From NCBI RefSeq assembly GCF_028816475.1, contig NZ_CP118247.1, positions 2,100,001-2,164,000 on the forward strand: a DNA stretch of 64,000 nucleotides. Reading direction: 5' to 3'. Position 1 is the first letter of the stretch, and every line of letters starts with the position of its first letter. Positions 29,543 through 38,579 of the stretch are shown here, piece after piece. Source of the DNA: Devosia rhodophyticola (GTDB lineage: Bacteria > Pseudomonadota > Alphaproteobacteria > Rhizobiales > Devosiaceae). Position numbers and translations under genes: made by a program. Below the pieces are notes generated by a model, which saw only the letters and a list, made by a program, of their open reading frames with translations, did not search any database and had not been told where the DNA came from.

Positions 29543-30583
29543 ATGAGAATGGATCAGAACGAGGTGCTTCTGGTAGCTTCGCGAGGGTTGGAGGCACATC
29601 ACGGCCTCTGGCAATGGAAGTGCACGGATAGCGACTGGAATGGGCGCCAGATTGATACCGTCCGGCAACTTTCGTCGCTATCGGGACATCCGCGTCTTCC
29701 GGTGGTCTATGGCACTGCCGGGGTTGCCCAGGAGGGGACGTTGCATGCCTGGCGGATTGACGAGGCCGGCGAGGTGGCGTTGTCGGCAGCCTCCAGCCAG
29801 GGCGCAGAGCCTTGCCACCTCGTGGTCGATCCATCGGGGCGACTGCTGATTGCAACCAACTACACAAGCAGTACCCTGGCCCTGCAACCTCTGGCCAGCG
29901 ACGGCTCCTTCCTGGGGCCGTTGGCATTGGTCAAACTGTCTGGGGGCGGCCCGGAGATTGATCGACAGGACGATGCCCATCCCCATCAAGTGTTTTTTCT
30001 CGACGAAACACTTATTGTTATAGATCTCGGCGCCGATCTTATCCGCGAATTTCATGTGGATTTCGAGCAACTCGGCTCCGTGGCCATAAGGGAAGTCCGC
30101 ACCACGCCAGTGCCGGCGGGAAGCGGGCCGCGCCATGGCGTGGTGTTGCCTGATGGTCGGCTGGCGATCAGCGGAGAATTGGGTGAAAATCTGCTGACCG
30201 GCCATCTTGGATGCGCGGCAGCCGATTGGGCCAATGTCCGCAGTACCCGGATCAACGGGCCCGCCCGCTCGCGCTGGGAGCGCAACTATCCCGGCGACAT
30301 CCGCCGGTCTGAGGATGGTCGCCATGTCTATTTTGCCAATCGCAGCCATAATACGTTGGCAACCTTCGATGTAAGCAGTGATCTCCCGTCGTTCGTCGCC
30401 GAGATCGACACCACAGTCAACTGGCCGCAGCACATACTGGTTAGACCGGAGTGCGTTATGATAGCGGGCTGGGATTCGTCGCTCGTCGTGGCCCTTGAAT
30501 TGCGTGACGGCGTGCCGCAACAAGTGAAGTCGCTTTTCGAATGCGAAGGTGCTGGGTGGTTGCATGCCCATCGGATGACATAG
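29543..30583 (+). CDS. Beta-propeller lactonase family protein (YbhE type)
   Basis: 346 residues from the ATG at 29543, preceded by AAGGAAAGG. Repeated blade-like segments and the motifs PCHLVVDPSGRLLIATNYTS, HPHQVFFLDE, GPRHGVVLPDGR and DIRRSEDGRHVYFANR match the seven-bladed 6-phosphogluconolactonase-like family. Such enzymes open sugar lactones, so it may act on the lactone made by the Gfo/Idh oxidoreductase of this operon. No signal peptide. Substrate inferred from context only. Confidence 0.82.
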   Translation: MRMDQNEVLLVASRGLEAHHGLWQWKCTDSDWNGRQIDTVRQLSSLSGHPRLPVVYGTAGVAQEGTLHAWRIDEAGEVALSAASSQGAEPCHLVVDPSGRLLIATNYTSSTLALQPLASDGSFLGPLALVKLSGGGPEIDRQDDAHPHQVFFLDETLIVIDLGADLIREFHVDFEQLGSVAIREVRTTPVPAGSGPRHGVVLPDGRLAISGELGENLLTGHLGCAAADWANVRSTRINGPARSRWERNYPGDIRRSEDGRHVYFANRSHNTLATFDVSSDLPSFVAEIDTTVNWPQHILVRPECVMIAGWDSSLVVALELRDGVPQQVKSLFECEGAGWLHAHRMT

Positions 30584-30654
30584 ATCCTCTCGCGCCGACT
30601 GACGATCTGCGCTAAGCAACAGGCAAAATCAGGCAGACAGCAGACCTTATCAGC

Positions 30655-31548
30655 ATGTACAAAAAAGCAATTGCCAAGAAATCCAAGTCAATCAGCGCAA
30701 AGAAGACCGGGGCGACAACCGGCGCGCGGGAAGGCGCATCGGGTGTATCTTATTCGGTGCCTGCACTGGACAAAGCGCTCGACATCCTCGAACTGATGTC
30801 AGAATTGTCCAGGCCGGTGACGCCGAGCCAGATCGCCCAGCAACTGGGCCGCTCGCTCCAGGAAGTTTACCGCGTCGTGTTGGTTCTCGAAGGGCGCGGC
30901 TACATTATCCGGCCGCCCGGGACCGAGGCGCTGGTGTTGTCTACCCAGCTATACGGACTTGCGACGCGCTTTCCCCCGTTTCGCCGCGTGGTGGACGTAG
31001 CCCAACCCATCATAAACAATCTGGCGATCGAAAGTGGTGAAGCGGCCCATATTGCTGTGCTCGATGGTTTGCGCATGTGCATCATCGCCCAGGTGGATAG
31101 CCCCCAGCCGATAGGCGTGCGGTTGCGCGTGGGCGCTCACAGCCCCGCGGTCATGGGGTCGTCCGGGCGGACGCTGGTCGCCTTTCAGCCAAATCTGGTG
31201 CGCGAGTGGTACCTGCAACAGGCAGCCACGCATCTGGAAAGACAGGAATTGGATTATGCCCGGAATCGCGTGGACAAAATTATCGCCAATGGGTGCGAGA
31301 TCGTCGAAGGCCGTCTGATCCCGGGTGTCATCGACATCTGCTTTCCCATCCTCGATAGCACGGGCAATGCACTTGCAGCGGTAACGGTGCCTTATTTGGG
31401 GACTTTTGGCGTGGCCAAGCCGCTACCTGTTGTTGTCTCAATGCTTCACGCGGCTGCCGACAGCATTTCGATGACTATGGGCGGCAAGCTTGCACCGCTG
31501 GTTTCGCCGTTGCCTCAACCGGAAGCGGCGCCACGTGTCAAAAAATAG
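30655..31548 (+). CDS. IclR family transcriptional regulator
   Basis: 297 residues. A lysine-rich N-terminal tail (about 1-25) precedes a winged helix-turn-helix (about 36-95, PALDKALDILELMSELSRPV then PSQIAQQLGRSLQEVYRVVL). The IclR ligand-binding domain follows (about 105-275; GEAAHIAVLDG, VMGSSGRTLVAF, PGVIDICFPILD). It lies 71 nt after the lactonase gene on the same strand and is the obvious local regulator of module A. The proline-rich end is unremarkable. Confidence 0.9.
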   Translation: MYKKAIAKKSKSISAKKTGATTGAREGASGVSYSVPALDKALDILELMSELSRPVTPSQIAQQLGRSLQEVYRVVLVLEGRGYIIRPPGTEALVLSTQLYGLATRFPPFRRVVDVAQPIINNLAIESGEAAHIAVLDGLRMCIIAQVDSPQPIGVRLRVGAHSPAVMGSSGRTLVAFQPNLVREWYLQQAATHLERQELDYARNRVDKIIANGCEIVEGRLIPGVIDICFPILDSTGNALAAVTVPYLGTFGVAKPLPVVVSMLHAAADSISMTMGGKLAPLVSPLPQPEAAPRVKK

Positions 31549-31583
31549 GGCAGGCAAAGAGGTCCCTGAGTACTGGTCTGAAT

Positions 31584-32645
31584 ATGGCGACAACAGTAGA
31601 GCTTTTTCAAGAAATGTTCGCGCGGGACCGCCGTCTTCTGGCTGCGCATGGTGCGATTTCAATCTTCAGTTTTCGATATCCCTCCGGCGTTGCCGCGCTT
31701 GAGGTGCACACCGGTTCTGCATGCTTTGTGCTCCTGCCGTTTCAGGGCCAGCAAATCTGGGATGCCTGGACTGGCGAAAGACGATTGACCATGAAATCGG
31801 TCTTCCAAGAGCCTCTCGCTACGCGCGAATTTCGACGGACATATGGTGCCTTCTTTGTGCATTGCGGTGCAACGGCGATGGGAAGTCCGCAATCCGGTGA
31901 AACTCACATGCCGCACGGCGAACTTCCCAATATCACATTTGATAGTGCCCGGCTGATGTTTGGGGATGGTGACCAGGGGCGATATATCGAATTGACTGGC
32001 CTGGCCCATGACCGAGAAGCTTTCTCTCATGCCTATGCCTTTCGGCCCCGGCTGCGTTTTCGCGAGGGGCAGGCCGACGTCCATCTCACGGTCGAGGTTG
32101 AGAATATCGGCGGCGCGGCCATGCCTTTCATGTATCTTGGACATGTCAATTTCCGCCCAGTCGATGGCGGGCGATTGCTGGACGGGTTGGCGACCGAGAC
32201 CGCGATCCAGTGGTACAAACCCGAGTTGCCGGCAGATGCCCCGCCTGAGGTGCATCGTTGGCACGACGAGGTGAGTGCTTCCCCCGGGCGCCATCGCCAG
32301 ATTCACGCACACGATCGCGTCGAGCCGGAGTTCGTGACCACGGTGAGATTACCCGCAGATGCCGATGGCTGGGCACACGCGCTACAAGTTCTACCCGATG
32401 GATCCGCCGACTTCGTCAGCTATCGCCCCGCTGACCTGCCTTTCGGCGTACGCTGGATAACTCGCGCACCTGAGCGCCAGGCGCTGGGGATCATACTACC
32501 CGCCACGGCAGGACCTGAGGGGCGCGCGGCCGCCAAGGCCGCCGGGCATTTGCTCTACCTTCAGCCAGGCCAGACGTTTTCGACTGAAATCCGCTTCGGG
32601 GCGCTTTCCCAGGCTGAAACCAGTCTTCTGGTCGAGCAGTTTTGA
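31584..32645 (+). CDS. DUF4432 family protein (galactose-mutarotase-like)
   Basis: 353 residues. The fold-typical segments are FVLLPFQGQQIWDAWTGERR, THMPHGELPN and VENIGGAAMPFMYLGHVNFR, which match the aldose-1-epimerase-like DUF4432 group found in carbohydrate-use operons. It probably changes the anomeric form of a sugar or sugar derivative. It starts 35 nt after the IclR gene. A probable decayed relative lies on the - strand at 45841-46159. Confidence 0.75.
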   Translation: MATTVELFQEMFARDRRLLAAHGAISIFSFRYPSGVAALEVHTGSACFVLLPFQGQQIWDAWTGERRLTMKSVFQEPLATREFRRTYGAFFVHCGATAMGSPQSGETHMPHGELPNITFDSARLMFGDGDQGRYIELTGLAHDREAFSHAYAFRPRLRFREGQADVHLTVEVENIGGAAMPFMYLGHVNFRPVDGGRLLDGLATETAIQWYKPELPADAPPEVHRWHDEVSASPGRHRQIHAHDRVEPEFVTTVRLPADADGWAHALQVLPDGSADFVSYRPADLPFGVRWITRAPERQALGIILPATAGPEGRAAAKAAGHLLYLQPGQTFSTEIRFGALSQAETSLLVEQF

Positions 32646-32695
32646 TACTCCAAGTCCCTGAAATCTGACGGAACCCTTTTCTGACAATCGGGCGT

Positions 32696-32715
32696 CGCAA
32701 ACATCGTCGTTTGCG
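32696..32715. terminator. Hairpin between convergent genes
   Basis: CGCAAAC (32696-32702) pairs perfectly with GTTTGCG (32709-32715) across a six-base loop. It lies between the stop of the DUF4432 gene (32645) and that of the aminotransferase (32764), which converge. There is no T run, so it is a weak or factor-assisted terminator at best. Confidence 0.5.
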
Positions 32716-32763
32716 GAGGCCCTGTTCACTAAGGTCGAGCGTCGGCTGTGTGATCCAGATCTG

Positions 32764-33993
32764 TCAGCGCATACTTTTTAAAACTGTTTCTGCCACATCG
32801 ATCGTGCGGTCGATATCGGCCTCGGTGTGGGCCGCGCTGATATGATTGCGCTTCATCGCGACAGGAAGCATGTAGATACCACGATCACACATTGCCTGAC
32901 GGAACCTGACATCATTGGTCGTGTCATTGCGCAGCAGGTCCTCGTAGTCGCTGATGTCGCCCGTCATGAAGTAGGGAGTAAACACGGACCCAAAACCGGC
33001 GACCTCCAGAGGAATGCCCAACCGCTCCCCAATCTCGCTTAAGCCCGCGCGCATTTTCTCGCCCAAGCGGAAAGTCCGTTCATGGACGCTGCCATCCTCA
33101 AGTGCCGCTATGGTGGCCAGCGCCGCCGACGTTCCGACCGGATGACCGTTATAGGTGCCGCCGACAAACACCTTGCCGCCCGGTTCGGTGCTGAAATGGC
33201 GCATCACCTCGCGCTTTCCAGCAAGCACTGCGCAGGGATAACCATTAGCGATGGCCTTAGCCATCGTTGTAACGTCCGGCGTTACCCCGATATGGGCCTG
33301 AAAGCCGCCGAGCCCGTGGCGGAAACCAGTAATGACCTCGTCAAATACCAGGACAATTCCGTGTTCGTCGCACAGTCGGCGCAGCCCTTCCACGAAGTTT
33401 CGCCTCGGCAGTACACAACCAATGTTGTGCGGTATGGCCTCCAGGAAAATTGCCGCGACCTGGTCGGTGTTTTCCTTAATTAATGTCTCCACGCTCTCAA
33501 GATCATTGAGACGCGCAATCAGCGTATTGTCGATCGCATCCTGCAATTGTCCGGCCGACCCAGGGTCTTGCTTGCCGATCATGTTGGCGGGGCTGGCTAT
33601 GTTCATTAACAAGTAATCGTGCCAGCCGTGGAAAGTGCCCTGGAATTTGATAAGCTTGGTCCGGCCCGTTACGCCCCGGGCTAGCCGCACTGCCATATAG
33701 GTCGCCTCTGAACCGGTATTGAAGCATAGCACTTGCTCGGCGGAGGGCACGTGCTGCACAACCTTTTCGGCGAGTAGTATTTCTCCCTCGTCGGAGCCGA
33801 TGCCGGTGATGTCGGGACCAGCAAGCGCCTGCGCGACGGCCTTGTTGACGGCGGAGTCGTTGTGGCCAAGCACTATCGGGCCGAAGGCCGCGTGGTAGTC
33901 AAGAAAGGTGTTGCCATCCACGTCCCGCATATAGGCGCCTTCCGCCCAGTCCCAGCTGAATGGACCGGGGAGGCGGCGGCTGGCCGAATTCAC
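32764..33993 (-). CDS. Class III aminotransferase, glutamate-1-semialdehyde-aminomutase-like (N-terminus out of frame)
   Basis: 409 residues from the GTG at 33993. Family features: DGNTFLDYHAAFGPIVLGHN, FNTGSEATYMAVRLARG, FQGTFHGWHDY, VFDEVITGFRHG and the PLP lysine in TMAKAIANGYP. It resembles GSAM-type transaminases found in catabolic operons rather than heme-synthesis HemL. The GTG is the valine of the conserved PGGVNS motif, so translation from it would lack about 20 residues. Those residues are encoded just upstream, one base out of frame (see 33994-34052). The gene is therefore either frameshifted or needs slippage. It follows the amidohydrolase gene by 17 nt (from the upstream ATG). 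Confidence 0.85.
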   Translation of the reverse strand: MNSASRRLPGPFSWDWAEGAYMRDVDGNTFLDYHAAFGPIVLGHNDSAVNKAVAQALAGPDITGIGSDEGEILLAEKVVQHVPSAEQVLCFNTGSEATYMAVRLARGVTGRTKLIKFQGTFHGWHDYLLMNIASPANMIGKQDPGSAGQLQDAIDNTLIARLNDLESVETLIKENTDQVAAIFLEAIPHNIGCVLPRRNFVEGLRRLCDEHGIVLVFDEVITGFRHGLGGFQAHIGVTPDVTTMAKAIANGYPCAVLAGKREVMRHFSTEPGGKVFVGGTYNGHPVGTSAALATIAALEDGSVHERTFRLGEKMRAGLSEIGERLGIPLEVAGFGSVFTPYFMTGDISDYEDLLRNDTTNDVRFRQAMCDRGIYMLPVAMKRNHISAAHTEADIDRTIDVAETVLKSMR

Positions 33994-34052
33994 TCCGCCG
34001 GGTATGACCTTTTTGCGCGATCCCGCTGGCGGGCAGAGAGGTGGAATTTCAT
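33994..34052 (-). other. Out-of-frame N-terminal segment of the aminotransferase; putative frameshift in an A run
   Basis: An ATG at 34052 with AAGGG upstream opens the reading MKFHLSARQRDRAK. It then reaches a run of five A (T5 at 34010-34014 on the + strand), after which this frame gives RSYPAE and a stop. Shifting by -1 at the A run gives KVIPGGVNSASRR, the standard continuation for GSAM-like enzymes. One more A would join both parts into one reading frame. Confidence 0.75.
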
Positions 34053-34068
34053 TTGAACCCTTGTTGGT

Positions 34069-34965
34069 TCAGCCCAGCCCGAGAAGTGACAGGCTATTGC
34101 GGTTGATAATCTCTTCGATGCGCTCCTCGGGAACGCGCGGTAGTTCTGTGCCTTCGACAATCGCGTTGACCCGGCGGAGCCCGTCGATGGTTTCCTGGAT
34201 GGTGGTTATGGGAAAATCGGAAGCCAGCAGAACCTTGTCGAGGATGTTCCACTCGGTGGCTCGAACCAGGGCCTCCCATTGCGTGAAAGGCCGGTAGAAC
34301 AGGCCGGAAATGTCGGTGTAGACATTGGGATGCTTGCGCACGACGACAACTGTGTCGGCTGTCCATGGATGGCCCATATGGGCCATGATGATCTTGAGGT
34401 CAGGATATCGCTGGGCAATCTCATCCACCACCAGCGGATGCGCGTAACGGATCGGCGCCATGCGAACCGGGGATGTGCCGATGTGAAACAGGATCGGCAG
34501 ACAGTGGCGTTCTGCTTCGGCGTAAATTGCCAGCGCACGGGCATCGAGTGGGTCAAATATTTGGTAGTTCGCACCCATCTTGATGCCTTTCAGGCCAAAA
34601 TCCGTACGGCAACGTTCCAACTCTTCGAGCGCATGGATGTCGTATGGATGGAGCGACATGAAGCCGATCAGTTTCTCGGGAAATGCTCTGACGAATTCGG
34701 CAGTGGCGATGTTTGCATCCGACCAGTCACCCGGCTTATCGGGGCCGTTGACGCTGCCGGTTCGTTCCGTTGGGTGCCATTTTATCGGGAATACCAGCGT
34801 TCGGTCTGCAGGTTCCGCTGCCTCCATGAAGTTGGTCCAGGTGTACACTGACTCAACCGCACGGTCTGGGCGCCAGGCAGGATTGGTCTGCCTCATTCCG
34901 TCGGGAATATGTTCGCGGAATTGCGGTGTGTGAGAGTGAACATCAACAATCATCAGCAGTCTCAT
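34069..34965 (-). CDS. Amidohydrolase family protein (TIM-barrel, amidohydrolase 2)
   Basis: 298 residues. The N-terminal metal motif is IVDVHSHTPQF. Other expected residues are in LFHIGTSP, IIMAHMGHPW and KVLLASDFPITT (the late aspartate). It matches the metal-dependent hydrolase/decarboxylase group that includes ACMS decarboxylase relatives. The substrate is unknown. It is the first gene of a two-gene - strand unit with the aminotransferase, facing the module A operon. Confidence 0.82.
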   Translation of the reverse strand: MRLLMIVDVHSHTPQFREHIPDGMRQTNPAWRPDRAVESVYTWTNFMEAAEPADRTLVFPIKWHPTERTGSVNGPDKPGDWSDANIATAEFVRAFPEKLIGFMSLHPYDIHALEELERCRTDFGLKGIKMGANYQIFDPLDARALAIYAEAERHCLPILFHIGTSPVRMAPIRYAHPLVVDEIAQRYPDLKIIMAHMGHPWTADTVVVVRKHPNVYTDISGLFYRPFTQWEALVRATEWNILDKVLLASDFPITTIQETIDGLRRVNAIVEGTELPRVPEERIEEIINRNSLSLLGLG

Positions 34966-35341
34966 CTCGCGCTCTTAGGAAATGGATCTCGCCCATTCGC
35001 ACACTCAACACATTTCACGTGAAGAATGTCAATTTTATATCTGGAATAATGTCGCTTAACGCGCAAGCGGTCAACTCCCTTGCGGCGTTACATTGCGCGT
35101 GCGCATGAGAGCATCGTGAAGTCGTGCAAAATCTTCGAAGTGTCGTTACATCGCGCCGTGACCAGAGCCGCCATCGTCAAACACTTTTTGGGGTGGCTGC
35201 ACCGGTTGAAAGCCGGGGCGCGGGGCCATCGCGTTGAATGTGCGGCATTACAGCGAACAGCTCAGTGAGACAGTTAAGGAAAAGCTGCTGAAAAATGCTA
35301 GTCAAATATTTTTAGGACGGAAGCTCGGGAGGAAATGTTTT
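34966..35341. other. Gene-free stretch between modules A and B
   Basis: 376 nt between the start of the amidohydrolase and the end of the KbaZ-like gene. Short frames exist but none has convincing codon use. The AT-rich part next to the amidohydrolase (about 34980-35060) is the likely place for its promoter. I see no mobile-element ends or clear terminator. Confidence 0.4.
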
Positions 35342-36628
35342 TCAGAGGGGAAGGGTGCCAGTAACCGCCAATCGGTAGGCGGACAGTACCTTGCCAATCG
35401 ATGCCAGGACCAGCGAGCGCGGGTCCGATGACGTTCGGCTTGCCCGGACGTCATCATAGATGTGGCCGCAATACTGGCTGATCATGGTTTCATCGATGGC
35501 GTAATCGGCTGAGAGCAGATCAGTAACCGCACGTTGAGCGTCGACTTCATCCCAATAGTAGCGAATGCGATCACTATAGCTGTAGTGTCGGGCAAGCCGC
35601 AATTGGGCCTCGGAGCCGGCATAGTGACGCTGCCAATAGGCAGGCCGAGCTAACATAAGTCGCTCCATCGTTGTCGATAGCATTGGTGAGTTGGGCGTGG
35701 CGGCCTGGCGGATAGCATCCAGCCCATACAGTGCTTCACGCATTGCAAAGGTCAGCCATGGCCCGACCTTGAGTATACCAAAGCCATCAGAGACCAGATC
35801 GGCCAACCCTCCTGGACGCTGGTAGTCGGTCGAATGGGCCTCAAACAGCAACCCGGGAAACTCATCGAGAACCGGGGGCAGGGCGACGGCAGCGGCGCGG
35901 TCATAAAAATGTACGCTGGTGCTGCCGAACTCGACGCCAGGCTGGACCACAACGCCAATGATGCGCGCGGTGGCCGTTGCGACACCATGGCGGCTAAAAG
36001 CATCTTGATGCAGCCCGATAGTGTCGCGCACGGCCTCAGGCGTGGTAATGGCCAGGCTGGTTTCCACCTCGATCGCGCCACCGGGCGGTGGCACCTCGGT
36101 GCCGACAACATAATAGGGGGTGGTGCCTAGACGGGCGGCGGCCTGTTCGGCTATCGCGCAGAGCTGGCCCGCGCGCTCCGCAATCAATGCGTCAGTCAAC
36201 TGTGCTGGATCATCTGCGCAGCGCATGCTGCAATCGAGGTGGATTTTCTCAAATCCCGCCGCCACATACGCGGCCACCATCACGCCGGCGCGCGCCATCG
36301 CTGTCGCCGCTGGCAGACGGGTCCACGGATTGGGGCCGAGATGATCGCCACCCAGAACGATTCTATCGCGCGGCAGGCCGATAAGATCCGCCAGTGCCCG
36401 CACACGGGCGCTGAAATCATCTGGCCGCATGCCGGTATATCCACCATCCTGATTGACCTGGTTGCAAGTTGCCTCGATCAGCGCAACGCTGCCACTGTCG
36501 CGAGCCTCGGTCAATGCGGCCTCAAGCACCAGCGGATGGGCCGAGCACACCGAGACCAGTCCAACGGGCCGTCCAGCGTCACGGGACTTGCGCAGTGCCA
36601 ACAGCGGATGGGGAGACAGCCTGCTCAT
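35342..36628 (-). CDS. D-tagatose-bisphosphate aldolase non-catalytic subunit (KbaZ/GatZ type)
   Basis: 428 residues, full length. Clear family segments are GLVSVCSAHPLVLEAAL, IEATCNQVNQDGGYTGMRP, LGGDHLGPNPWT, FEKIHLDCSM and YYVVGTEVPPPGGA. In enterobacteria this protein stabilises KbaY/GatY, which splits tagatose 1,6-bisphosphate. No KbaY/GatY partner is in the window, so it may work with one elsewhere or act differently. It is the last gene of a - strand operon with the SIS protein, kinase and DeoR regulator, a set usual in amino-sugar use. Confidence 0.9.
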   Translation of the reverse strand: MSRLSPHPLLALRKSRDAGRPVGLVSVCSAHPLVLEAALTEARDSGSVALIEATCNQVNQDGGYTGMRPDDFSARVRALADLIGLPRDRIVLGGDHLGPNPWTRLPAATAMARAGVMVAAYVAAGFEKIHLDCSMRCADDPAQLTDALIAERAGQLCAIAEQAAARLGTTPYYVVGTEVPPPGGAIEVETSLAITTPEAVRDTIGLHQDAFSRHGVATATARIIGVVVQPGVEFGSTSVHFYDRAAAVALPPVLDEFPGLLFEAHSTDYQRPGGLADLVSDGFGILKVGPWLTFAMREALYGLDAIRQAATPNSPMLSTTMERLMLARPAYWQRHYAGSEAQLRLARHYSYSDRIRYYWDEVDAQRAVTDLLSADYAIDETMISQYCGHIYDDVRASRTSSDPRSLVLASIGKVLSAYRLAVTGTLPL

Positions 36629-36630
36629 CC

Positions 36631-37587
36631 CTAGGCAACCTTGACCACTTTGGTCAGGTGACGCGGGGCGGCGCTATCGAGTTGGCGGAGCACCGCCAGC
36701 CGTTCGCCCAGCATCTGCAACGCGGGTAGGCTAACAAGCCCCCGTACCGCCGCAGGAGCGACATTGGGGATCTCAACGTCGCCTGGCCCGCCGATGGCCA
36801 TAACCAGCGCGCCTAGCGCTCGAACGTCGTCAGTCAACTTGGCCTCAGCGGCGACATCGTCGGCGCCGTACAGCATGACAATAGCCATGGTGTCGTCGGC
36901 CAGGCTGATCGGGCCATGCCGATATTCGAGCGGGTGGAATACCTGAGTCACCGTGCAACTCATTTCCTGGGACTTGAGGGCGCCTTCTGCGGCAATACCA
37001 TAAAGCGCGCCGCCGCCAAGAAACACCAGATGTCGCCGCTGGCCGATATCGTCAAGGTTCACCGCAAGCATGGCATCCAACGTGGCCGTCGCCATGTCGG
37101 CAAGCGCTGGCAAGTCCAGTTCGACCCCCGCAAATTGCAGCCCAAGCAATAGCATCAAGCTGGCGGAGGCGGTCATTACGATACCTTCGTCCGGGTGCGT
37201 CTCGGCCATCAGCACGGCGTCGGCCAGACCCGCCAGCGCACTGGCGGGCTCACAGGTAAGCCCGATGACCTTGGAACCGCGCGCTTGGCTAGCCCGAGCC
37301 GCCTCCACAGTTTCGGTGGATTCTCCGCTGCGAGACACTGCAATCACGGTCACGGGGCCGACAGCATAATTGTGCGGACGGATCGTCCACTCATGGCCCG
37401 GTGCCGCGATTGCGTCGATGTGCTGGGCGTTTAGCTGGGCGGCAATCGTCTGGGCGAGATAAAACGAAGTGCCACAGCCTACTACCACATAGCGAGTGCC
37501 CGGCTCAGCGCGGACGCCTTGATCGGCAAGGCCCCGCCACTGGGCGAACTGCTCAACGATGCTGCGTTTTGTGGCGTTCATGTTCAT
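36631..37587 (-). CDS. SIS domain sugar isomerase/deaminase (AgaS/GlmS-like)
   Basis: 318 residues from the ATG at 37587, which overlaps the kinase stop (ATGA); the longer frame to 37998 has no similarity. Two SIS domains are seen: the first with VVVGCGTSFYLAQTIAA and AVSRSGESTETVEAA, the second with HLVFLGGGALYGIAAEGALK. The segment LKSQEMSCTVTQVFHPLEYR is equivalent to the isomerase-site stretch of GlmS and keeps its glutamate. It probably converts an amino-sugar 6-phosphate to a keto-sugar phosphate, with loss of ammonia, as AgaS or NagB-II do. It lacks the glutaminase domain of GlmS. Confidence 0.87.
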   Translation of the reverse strand: MNMNATKRSIVEQFAQWRGLADQGVRAEPGTRYVVVGCGTSFYLAQTIAAQLNAQHIDAIAAPGHEWTIRPHNYAVGPVTVIAVSRSGESTETVEAARASQARGSKVIGLTCEPASALAGLADAVLMAETHPDEGIVMTASASLMLLLGLQFAGVELDLPALADMATATLDAMLAVNLDDIGQRRHLVFLGGGALYGIAAEGALKSQEMSCTVTQVFHPLEYRHGPISLADDTMAIVMLYGADDVAAEAKLTDDVRALGALVMAIGGPGDVEIPNVAPAAVRGLVSLPALQMLGERLAVLRQLDSAAPRHLTKVVKVA

Positions 37588-38579
37588 GATCCCGTATTTG
37601 AAAATTGCGTTGTTGGCACTGAGTGCTGCCGCGTTTGTGCACCCAGTTGCTGACCCAATTGTGCAAGCCAATGCGTGTCGATGGACCAATCGGCCAGTTT
37701 TGAGGCCCGCCAGAGCGCACCGCCGCAGGGCGGCAGGGCTGGCGTGACCATCGGCCCCAGTTGCCGCTCCAGACCGGAACGGATCAAGGGACTGGCGCTG
37801 AGCCCGCCCAGCATGCTCCAGGCACCTTCTGTTCCAAAACCACCGCTCCGGCGTCCGGCGTGCACATGGGCACTCAGATGTACAACCGCGGCCTCGATCA
37901 GGGACCTGGCGACCGGATCGTTGTCCTCGGCAATAGCAATAGTAGTGGCGGCGAGCGCCGCGATTTGTGAACGGGGATGGTGCAGCGCGCCGATCCACTC
38001 AAAAATGGCCGCAAGACGATCTTCCGGTGCACCCGCGAAGCGCCACGGAAGATCGTCGACAAGGCGGGTCGCCTGTCCACGTCCGTCAAGGGCGCGCGTT
38101 GCAAGGCCGAGCGCCTCGCGTCCAATCCAGTAGGCGCTGCCCTCGTCGCCGAACAACTCGCCCCAGCCGCCAGTGCGTGTGAGCGTTCCTGCACCTGAGC
38201 GCGAAACCGCCATTGATCCGGTCCCCGCGATCAGCAATACGCCGCCAGCGCCGAGAAAGGCCGCGTCGTGGGCGACATATACGTCATTGTCGATCACGGT
38301 GGGGATGTCGACCAGTAAGGTTTTCAAGGCATCCTCGACGCGGCGGTCAAGCACCGGGTTTTCCCGATAGCCGCCGATCGCTACGACTGCCTGCACAATG
38401 TCGGATCGGAACGGCTCAGTTGAGGCCAATAGCGTTTCGAGCGCCTCAAGCCAGTGGGGATTGTCGGCCAAATTGGTGCCCCCGACACGGCCATAATGCA
38501 CCACCAAACCGGTGCGGTCGACCAGATTGAGTTGAGTCTTGCTGCCACCGCCATCAATGCCCAGAATGAGGGGTGTCAT
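37584..38579 (-). CDS. N-acetylglucosamine kinase-like protein (BadF/BadG/BcrA/BcrD ATPase family)
   Basis: 331 residues from the ATG at 38579. The first phosphate loop is LILGIDGGGSKTQLNLVD; the second is VLLIAGTGSMAVSRSGAG, followed by GGWGELFGDEGSAYWIGREA, typical of GlcNAc kinases of this family. It would phosphorylate an amino sugar, giving the substrate of the SIS protein encoded next. It overlaps both the DeoR gene (4 nt) and the SIS gene (4 nt). No NagA-type deacetylase is seen in the window. Confidence 0.87.
   Translation of the reverse strand: MTPLILGIDGGGSKTQLNLVDRTGLVVHYGRVGGTNLADNPHWLEALETLLASTEPFRSDIVQAVVAIGGYRENPVLDRRVEDALKTLLVDIPTVIDNDVYVAHDAAFLGAGGVLLIAGTGSMAVSRSGAGTLTRTGGWGELFGDEGSAYWIGREALGLATRALDGRGQATRLVDDLPWRFAGAPEDRLAAIFEWIGALHHPRSQIAALAATTIAIAEDNDPVARSLIEAAVVHLSAHVHAGRRSGGFGTEGAWSMLGGLSASPLIRSGLERQLGPMVTPALPPCGGALWRASKLADWSIDTHWLAQLGQQLGAQTRQHSVPTTQFSNTGS

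Noticed and set aside
34000..34020. Programmed -1 frameshifting at the A run of the aminotransferase gene
   Set aside because: The run is only five A and does not form a standard two-codon slippery heptamer in the zero frame, and I see no reason for a second product; mutation or sequence error is simpler.
36631..37998. Extended 455-codon version of the SIS protein
   Set aside because: The extra 137 codons overlap the kinase gene and show no SIS-family similarity; the ATG at 37587 with an ATGA overlap is the better start.
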